Assembly: GCA_017993025.1 (NCBI GenBank)
Contig: JAGONL010000010.1
Location: forward strand, 1 to 19,632
Length of the DNA: 19,632 nt
Direction of reading: 5' to 3'
From: Candidatus Saccharimonadota bacterium
Lineage (GTDB): Bacteria > Patescibacteriota > Saccharimonadia > Saccharimonadales > SZUA-47
The notes beneath the pieces were generated by a model. It was not told the DNA's origin. It ran no database searches and was given only the letters and a program-made list of their open reading frames with translations. Of this stretch, positions 14,790 through 19,632 are shown piece after piece (the first letter of the stretch is position 1; the number at the start of each line of letters is the position of its first letter). The position numbers were made by a program, and so were the translations under genes.

Positions 14790-14798
14790 ATTATAACA
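14790..14798 (-). promoter_or_regulatory. Extended -10 box (TGT-TATAAT) of rplY
   Basis: A perfect TATAAT with an upstream TGN lies 21 bases before the rplY ATG, leaving a short leader that includes AGAGG. No -35 match was found at the usual distance. Confidence 0.6.
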
Positions 14799-14833
14799 GA
14801 TTATTTATGATTTTGTGAGGCCAAAATACAAAA

Positions 14834-17734
14834 TTACGGAAGCAGTCTGCTCAAAAACTTACCGGTGTAAGATTTTGGATTTTTAGCTACTTCCTCTGGT
14901 GTACCTTTGGCTATGACATAGCCACCTTTAGCGCCACCTTCTGGTCCCATATCAATGATGTGGTCAGCAGACTTAATAACATCTAGGTTATGCTCAATGA
15001 TTATCATGCTATTGCCTGTGTCGACAAGGGCGTGCAGTACTTCCATTAGCCGTTTTACGTCATCCATGTGTAGACCGGTTGTTGGTTCGTCTAAAACATA
15101 TAGCGTACGACCTGTAGACCTCTTTGATAGTTCTGTCGCAAGCTTAACACGTTGAGCTTCACCACCCGACAGCGTTGTGGCTGATTGCCCTAAGTGCATA
15201 TAGCCCAGTCCCACCTGTACTAATGTTTCGAGTTTTTTAGCAATGGAAGGAATGTTTTTGAAAAAATCAAAAGCTTGTTCACAGGTCATCTCCAGCACGT
15301 CAGCAACCGTTTTGCCTTTGTAGTGGATTTCCAAAGCTTCCCTATTATATCTTTTGCCTTTGCATACTTCGCAAGGCACGTAGACGTCGGGCAAGAAGTG
15401 CATTTCAATCTTAATCATACCGTCACCTTGACAGTTTTCACACCTTCCACCACGAACGTTAAAACTAAATCGTCCAGCTTTGTAGCCACGTATTTTGGCT
15501 TCAGGAGTGCTGGCAAACAACTCGCGAATAGGTGTAAAAAGCCCTACGTATGTGGCCGGATTACTGCGTGGAGTTCGACCAATTGGCGACTGGTCAATAA
15601 TAATTACTTTGTCTAGATTATCTATGCCCTCAATATCATCATGGCGACCAACTGCTTCATGTGCCCGGTTTAATCTGATGTGTAGCTCTTTAGCCAAAAT
15701 ATCATTTATCAGAGTGCTCTTACCTGAGCCGCTCACGCCACTAACTACCACAAGTTTTCCTAGGGGAATCTCAACATCTATATTTTTTAGGTTGTTTTCA
15801 CGGGCGTTTATAACTTTAAGTGATTTTCCACTACCATTTCGGCGCTTTTTAGGCACGTCGATTTTTAACTCCCCACGCAAATATCTTCCCGTAATACTAG
15901 TTTTACTCTTAGCTACTTCTTCAGGTGTTCCTTCAGCAACAACCTCTCCACCATGAATCCCGGCACCTGGGCCAATATCTACAAGATAGTCTGCGACTCG
16001 AATAGTATCTTCGTCATGCTCAACGACTATAACTGTGTTTCCCAAATCTTTAAGTCGCTTCAGGGTCTTTATAAGTCGGTCGTTGTCGCGCTGATGAAGT
16101 CCGATAGATGGCTCGTCGAGTACGTATAGAACACCTTGAAGTCCTGAACCAATTTGGGTCGCTAGTCTAATTCTTTGAGCCTCACCACCGCTAAGCGTAT
16201 TGGCACTTCTGGCAAGCGTTAGATAACCTAGACCTACTTCGTTTAAGAAATTAAGTCTGGCTTTAATTTCTTTAATAACTTGCACGGCTATTGTTAATTC
16301 CCGGTTGTTGAACTTTATATTTGAGAAAAAATCTACGGCGTCTTCTACTGAAAGCTCACTAATATCCATAATTGATTGGCCGGCAACAGTAACGGCCAAG
16401 ACTTCCGGCTTCAGGCGTTTGCCGTGGCAAGCGTGACAAGGTCTCTCAACCATAAATCGCTCTATCTCACGTCGCATAAAGTCGCTGTCGGTTTCTTTGT
16501 GTCTGCGCTCTAGATTAGGGATTACGCCTTCGTATGTTGTATCAAAAAAGCGTCCACTACCAAGAGACAATGCATACTTTTCATTGCCCGTACCATACAT
16601 AATTTTGTCTAGTTGACTCTCCGATAGTTCGCTTGTAGGAACATGAATCGAAAAATTATAACGCTCCGCCACCGCTGACATTTTTTTCATATTCCAGGCA
16701 TCTGGTGCCATACGGTTATATGGTCTTATTGCCCCTTCGGCTATTGTTAAATTTCCATTAGGTAGGACTAGCTCTGGGTCAACTTCGAGTCTAATGCCAA
16801 GGCCCGTACAGACTGGGCAGGCACCGTGTGGGCTATTAAAGCTGAATGTCCTAGGCTCCATATCCGGCGCCATAAAGTCTGGAAACTCAGGGTTATAGTA
16901 CTTTTGGCTAAACCGATGCTCGGCTACGCCTTTTAAGCGGGGGACACCCCCGCTCAACACGCCGGGATCGGAATGAATCCGATCGTCGGGTTGCTCACCC
17001 CCGGCTACAGTTTTGTCATCGTCCGCATCAACAATAACAAGTTGGCCGTCGGATAGCTGTAACCCGCCTTCAACAGCCTGGAATATTCTGCTAGCCTGGG
17101 AGTCATTATTTACTACCCTATCAACTACAATCTCAACTGTATGCTTATATTTTTTATCTAGTTCAGGAAACTCATCTAACGCATACAGTACACCATCAAC
17201 TCTTGCCCGGGCATAGCCTTGACGAGAAAAAAGTTCAGGTATATGCGCGTGTTCTCCCTTTTTATCCACAACTACCGGTGACAAAATCATAAGCCTGTGG
17301 TCTTTTGGCAGATTTGCAACACCGTCTGCAATATCTTGCGACGTCATCGATTTTATTGGCTGGCCGTCTGGTCCATGTGGCGTACCGATTCGGGCATAAA
17401 GCAGACGAAGATAATCATAAATTTCAGTCACTGTAGCCACGGTCGAGCGAGGATTTCGGCTTGTTGACTTTTGGTCTATTGATATGGCTGGACTTAAACC
17501 GTCAATCTGGTCTACGTCGGGTTTTTCCATTAGTCCTAAGAATTGGCGGGCATAGGCACTAAGAGACTCAACGTACCGTCGTTGTCCTTCGGCATAGATT
17601 GTATCAAAGGCTAGTGACGATTTGCCTGAACCACTAAGTCCAGTAATCACTACAAGAGCGTTTCTGGGGATCTCAATATCAATATTCTTCAGGTTATGCT
17701 CACGAGCACCCTTAACCACTATCTTATCGGCCAC
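14834..17734 (-). CDS. uvrA: Excinuclease ABC subunit UvrA
   Basis: The damage-sensing ATPase of nucleotide excision repair, a dimer with two ABC modules; 966 residues from GTG 17734. I chose this start because GGAG lies nine bases upstream and the family begins at this point; an upstream TTG at 17791 would overlap the promoter. Visible motifs are Walker A GLSGSGKSS (32-40) and GVSGSGKST, two LSGGEAQR signatures, Walker B DEPSIGLHQRDN and DEPTTGLHMDD, and the C-terminal zinc finger Cys765, 768, 788 and 791. Two oddities: a 27-residue in-frame insert at 245-271, and loss of the first CxxC of the N-terminal zinc finger, where Asn281 and Phe284 replace cysteines although Cys306 and Cys309 remain. 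Both lie close together ahead of the conserved EPRTFSFNSPHGACP. Confidence 0.96.
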   Translation of the reverse strand: MADKIVVKGAREHNLKNIDIEIPRNALVVITGLSGSGKSSLAFDTIYAEGQRRYVESLSAYARQFLGLMEKPDVDQIDGLSPAISIDQKSTSRNPRSTVATVTEIYDYLRLLYARIGTPHGPDGQPIKSMTSQDIADGVANLPKDHRLMILSPVVVDKKGEHAHIPELFSRQGYARARVDGVLYALDEFPELDKKYKHTVEIVVDRVVNNDSQASRIFQAVEGGLQLSDGQLVIVDADDDKTVAGGEQPDDRIHSDPGVLSGGVPRLKGVAEHRFSQKYYNPEFPDFMAPDMEPRTFSFNSPHGACPVCTGLGIRLEVDPELVLPNGNLTIAEGAIRPYNRMAPDAWNMKKMSAVAERYNFSIHVPTSELSESQLDKIMYGTGNEKYALSLGSGRFFDTTYEGVIPNLERRHKETDSDFMRREIERFMVERPCHACHGKRLKPEVLAVTVAGQSIMDISELSVEDAVDFFSNIKFNNRELTIAVQVIKEIKARLNFLNEVGLGYLTLARSANTLSGGEAQRIRLATQIGSGLQGVLYVLDEPSIGLHQRDNDRLIKTLKRLKDLGNTVIVVEHDEDTIRVADYLVDIGPGAGIHGGEVVAEGTPEEVAKSKTSITGRYLRGELKIDVPKKRRNGSGKSLKVINARENNLKNIDVEIPLGKLVVVSGVSGSGKSTLINDILAKELHIRLNRAHEAVGRHDDIEGIDNLDKVIIIDQSPIGRTPRSNPATYVGLFTPIRELFASTPEAKIRGYKAGRFSFNVRGGRCENCQGDGMIKIEMHFLPDVYVPCEVCKGKRYNREALEIHYKGKTVADVLEMTCEQAFDFFKNIPSIAKKLETLVQVGLGYMHLGQSATTLSGGEAQRVKLATELSKRSTGRTLYVLDEPTTGLHMDDVKRLMEVLHALVDTGNSMIIIEHNLDVIKSADHIIDMGPEGGAKGGYVIAKGTPEEVAKNPKSYTGKFLSRLLP
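16921..17008. repeat. 81-bp in-frame insertion in uvrA with 7-bp direct repeats and hairpins
   Basis: CGGCTAC at 16921-16927 and 17002-17008 flanks a GC-rich segment, giving an insertion of exactly 81 bp (27 codons). Inside are AGCGGGGG-ACA-CCCCCGCT (16936-16954) and GATCGGA-ATGAA-TCCGATC (16966-16984), the latter enclosed by an outer GCCGGG/CCCGGC pairing (16961-16966 with 17000-17005). Removing it restores normal UvrA spacing (…TVA-EHRFS…). Confidence 0.75.
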
Positions 17735-17761
17735 TTTTTTTGTCTCCAAACATGACTTACT

Positions 17762-17791
17762 ATTATACGCCGTCGTACTCGACTTAAGCAA
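17762..17791 (-). promoter_or_regulatory. uvrA promoter (TTGCTT, N18, TATAAT)
   Basis: TATAAT (17762-17767) with TTGCTT (17786-17791) 18 bases upstream, giving a leader of about 20 bases that contains the GGAG used by the GTG start. The same TTGCTT -35 recurs in the promoter at 18427-18455. No LexA-type SOS box was recognised. Confidence 0.65.
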
Positions 17792-17982
17792 AGTCCTGTC
17801 AGCCCAGATTCACCACCAGAGCGATTTACTAGCTTTTCTTCAAGAAATGTACCTACAGGTACCTTTCTTTCTGAGAAAGTTAGTATCTCATCACTGGATG
17901 GCAAAACTGGACTTGACGAGGATTTGCATAAGTCGAGTATAAGGCTCGACCAAAACGTAAATATTGAGCAGTGTAAGTAAGG
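17792..17982. other. Hairpin-rich spacer between uvrA and the PGPGW-like gene
   Basis: The spacer between divergent promoters holds three adjacent perfect hairpins: TTTCTT-C-AAGAAA (17835-17847), GTACCT-AC-AGGTAC (17849-17862) and CTTTCT-TTCTG-AGAAAG (17863-17879). A fourth, GTCGAG/CTCGAC, spans 17932-17950. On the minus strand a frame is open across the whole spacer and runs into the start of uvrA; its peptide (SSDEILTFSERKVPVGTFLE…) looks protein-like but has no supported start. A TATACT box (17936-17941, minus) precedes an ATG by six bases, but that ATG opens only 12 codons. Function unknown. Confidence 0.45.
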
Positions 17983-17988
17983 TACAAT
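17983..17988 (+). promoter_or_regulatory. -10 box (TACAAT) of the PGPGW-like gene
   Basis: TACAAT ends exactly six bases before ATG 17995, which would place transcription start on the A of the start codon. There is no Shine-Dalgarno sequence. The -35 region is poor. Confidence 0.5.
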
Positions 17989-17994
17989 ATCTCT

Positions 17995-18426
17995 ATGGCA
18001 AGAAAACAAAACAACAACTCACTTCTAAAAGTTATTATTACCGATATAGCCGGTGTTGGCTGTCTAATGTTGGTGCCATTCCTGGGTCCACTACCGGGTC
18101 CAGGAGGAATTCCACTACTAGTTGCTGGGTTTGGGCTATTGGCCGCCAATCATGACTGGGCAGACGACGCCATAGTTTATATCAAGAAACACAGCACTAG
18201 TCTTAGAAATGTAGTCTTTCCTAATGTTACGTGGGTCAAATGGTCTTGGGATTTGTTTGCATTATTTTTGATATCTTTTGGTACATGGCTAAATTTCGTC
18301 GCCGAACACTGGCTACTTAAAGGTATGAGCATCGGTATTATGGCAAGCGCATCAACTGTGTTTATGCTAAATAGAGACAGGTTAGACTGGCTAGACAAAG
18401 CCTTGCGTCGCACCGGAAAAAGATAG
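17995..18426 (+). CDS. PGPGW-like transmembrane protein
   Basis: A 143-residue membrane protein. The first hairpin (about 15-50) contains the loop PFLGPLPGPGGIPLLVAGFGLLAANHDW at 29-56, which matches the PGPGW family (PF09656-type) except that the final Trp is Gly; the trailing conserved Ala-rich helix and WADDAI fit the family. Two further membrane helices lie near 82-100 (WDLFALFLISFGTWLNFVA) and 105-122. The C-terminus is basic (DRLDWLDKALRRTGKR). The family's function is unknown. ATG 17995 has no Shine-Dalgarno sequence and sits six bases after its -10 box. It is divergent from uvrA and followed by a 66-residue membrane protein gene with its own promoter. Confidence 0.8.
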   Translation: MARKQNNNSLLKVIITDIAGVGCLMLVPFLGPLPGPGGIPLLVAGFGLLAANHDWADDAIVYIKKHSTSLRNVVFPNVTWVKWSWDLFALFLISFGTWLNFVAEHWLLKGMSIGIMASASTVFMLNRDRLDWLDKALRRTGKR

Positions 18427-18455
18427 TTGCTTTTTTAGCTATTTTGTGATATACT
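18427..18455 (+). promoter_or_regulatory. Promoter of the 66-residue protein gene (TTGCTT, N17, TGA-TATACT)
   Basis: TTGCTT (18427-18432) and TATACT (18450-18455) are spaced by exactly 17 bases, with an extended -10 TG. The -35 begins on the base after the preceding gene's stop codon. The leader is about 22 bases and carries GAGAGG. Confidence 0.7.
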
Positions 18456-18483
18456 CTTTTTAAATAAGAGAGGTTCGTCGCGC

Positions 18484-18684
18484 ATGTGGCAGTTTATAAT
18501 CTCGGGTTATATACCCGGGACAGATCTTCAAATTACTTTCGATGTAATAGCAACTTTTGCTTTAAGCGCGTTCACGGCGCTTGCGATTTTGTCAGCTATC
18601 AAACACCGTAAACAAATAAATAAAGAGATAAAAAAGATAATTGCTGATATAGAAAAGCAGAGAATTAGCGATATTTCACTTTAA
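18484..18684 (+). CDS. Small single-pass membrane protein, unknown
   Basis: A 66-residue protein: a hydrophobic start (MWQFIISGYIPG), one clear membrane helix (about 19-39, FDVIATFALSAFTALAILSAI), then a basic, helical cytoplasmic tail (KHRKQINKEIKKIIADIEKQ) that could form a short coiled coil. By the positive-inside rule the C-terminus is in the cytoplasm. ATG 18484 has AGAGG ten bases upstream, a somewhat long spacing, and a good promoter precedes it. Its TAA overlaps the stop of the convergent sbcB gene through a shared TTAA. I do not recognise a family; the expression signals make it likely to be a real gene. Confidence 0.7.
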   Translation: MWQFIISGYIPGTDLQITFDVIATFALSAFTALAILSAIKHRKQINKEIKKIIADIEKQRISDISL

Positions 18685-19631
18685 TTAATCGCTTCTGAAT
18701 CTTCTGGCTCGGGAATAATGCTTTCAATGTATAACTGAAGTTCTGAAAGTAGGTATTCGTCATTCTGTGATAATTTTCGCGTTTTTGCTATTTCCTGCAA
18801 ACGCAACCCCAACTTTGTCATAAGGCTGTTTTTGCCACCTCCAAAAAAAACTTTTCGCTTGTGCGCATCCCAGGCGACGTTTTCTTCCGGAGTCATTATG
18901 TTTGGGTAGTTTCTTGCTTTGTACAGCGGCATCATTTCTCTTAGCCTTTTGTTTTTGACCGTCTTCTGAATCTCAGAAAACTCTGTAGGGTCTGAGTGCC
19001 TAATTTTTAATAGTTCCCCGCGGTCTTGGTCGCCCCAAAAACCGTCATAAAGTTGAGCATCAACATTGTCGTCCAACGGAAATTGTGCTTGCTGTTCGTT
19101 TTCTACGATATCTAAAACTTTTTTTAGTTTTTCTATAAACTTTGGATTAGATATTAACACTTCTAGATTTTTATCAAACGATTCATCATATCCAATACGT
19201 TTTTTACTTTCATCATCAAGCACACTTATAGGTGCAATCGACGGACAGCGGTTATACTGCATAGTTTTTACAGGCAGTGATTTTTTGTCGTCACCGTACC
19301 TAACATACCAATGCTCTGCCAGCTTCTCGGGTGACATATCCAGCCACTCAGTAGGGTCGTGCCGTAAATCATAAACTATTCCTGCCTCTCGACGAGGGTG
19401 CCTAAAAAGCAACTGCACAATAGTAGTCTTTAAAAACTGACTATCATATTTACCTGATGTATATACAAACGGCTCACCAGATTCTACAAGTTTGGCAACT
19501 ACTTTTTTATCCCTAGTTGTTATCAAGTATTTAAATAATTTTGGTTGGGAATTTTGGAATCTTTTTGCAAGTTCTATGAGCGCCAAGACGTCGCTTAATG
19601 CGTCGTGGGCGTTTTCGTGAATAATATTGTT
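18681..19631 (-). CDS. sbcB: Exodeoxyribonuclease I, 3' part (cut by the window edge)
   Basis: Exonuclease I degrades single-stranded DNA 3' to 5' and acts in recombination and mismatch repair. About 317 C-terminal codons are visible and the frame stays open to the window end. The first visible residues, NIIHENAHDALSDVLALIEL, contain the ExoIII motif (HDAxxD) of the DEDDh nuclease fold, supplying the catalytic His and last Asp. Next comes the family stretch AKRFQNSQPKLFKYLI, then the SH3-like domain (FVYTSGKYDSQFLKT, VYDLRHDPTEWLDMSPEKL) and the helical C-terminal domain (DAQLYDGFWGDQDR, ELLKIRHSDP, YKARNYPNIMTPEE). The FxTSG, YDLRxDP and LYDGF motifs match E. coli ExoI order. The nuclease domain carrying the first acidic residues lies beyond the edge. 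Confidence 0.92.
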   Translation of the reverse strand, partial: NNIIHENAHDALSDVLALIELAKRFQNSQPKLFKYLITTRDKKVVAKLVESGEPFVYTSGKYDSQFLKTTIVQLLFRHPRREAGIVYDLRHDPTEWLDMSPEKLAEHWYVRYGDDKKSLPVKTMQYNRCPSIAPISVLDDESKKRIGYDESFDKNLEVLISNPKFIEKLKKVLDIVENEQQAQFPLDDNVDAQLYDGFWGDQDRGELLKIRHSDPTEFSEIQKTVKNKRLREMMPLYKARNYPNIMTPEENVAWDAHKRKVFFGGGKNSLMTKLGLRLQEIAKTRKLSQNDEYLLSELQLYIESIIPEPEDSEAIN

Positions 19632-19632
19632 T

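Noticed and set aside
17735..17791. Longer UvrA start at TTG 17791
   Set aside because: It would place the start inside the -35 box and 19 extra residues unlike UvrA at the N-terminus; GTG 17734 has GGAG at nine bases and fits the family start.

Overview
The window joins two unlike pieces of DNA. Bases 1 to about 1745 are GC-rich and read like an actinobacterium: three poorly characterised genes, one of them a protein with two tandem helix-turn-helix repeats. From about 1750 to the end the DNA is AT-rich and compact, and its gene set fits a Patescibacteria/CPR genome, most likely a Saccharibacterium (TM7). That assignment rests on gene content and gene style, not on a marker gene. The change falls inside a reading frame and next to an orphan terminator. 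An assembly chimera is the simplest explanation, although Saccharibacteria live on actinobacterial hosts, so transfer is not excluded.

Layout of the AT-rich part, left to right: an FAD-linked oxidase; a membrane-anchored oligopeptide-binding protein, SecG and a small four-helix membrane protein (one minus-strand operon with an ATGA overlap); an M24 Xaa-Pro aminopeptidase; UvrC; a small possibly surface-exposed protein; TrhO (tRNA uridine hydroxylase, rhodanese family); a long acidic protein with a C-terminal membrane anchor; a divergent ABC exporter; a 93-residue unknown with the best consensus promoter in the window; ribosomal protein bL25; UvrA; a PGPGW-like membrane protein; a 66-residue membrane protein; and the 3' part of exodeoxyribonuclease I (SbcB), cut by the window edge. 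Three genes (uvrC, uvrA, sbcB) belong to DNA repair. No rRNA or tRNA gene, CRISPR array or IS transposase was seen, and no gene-free stretch exceeds 300 bases.

Three themes stand out. First, short repeats and hairpins sit in frame inside conserved genes: an 81-bp unit in uvrA flanked by a 7-bp direct repeat, a 37-bp perfect palindrome in pepP, and a related palindrome plus 14-bp tandem repeats at two places in uvrC. Second, the nucleotide excision repair proteins have lost metal-site cysteines: UvrA lacks the first CxxC of its N-terminal zinc finger, and UvrC contains no cysteine at all. Third, several genes have a good -10 box only 6 to 8 bases before the start codon and no usable Shine-Dalgarno sequence, suggesting leaderless mRNAs, while neighbours have ordinary leaders. 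Both convergent gene pairs overlap by four bases, sharing TTAA as their stop codons.
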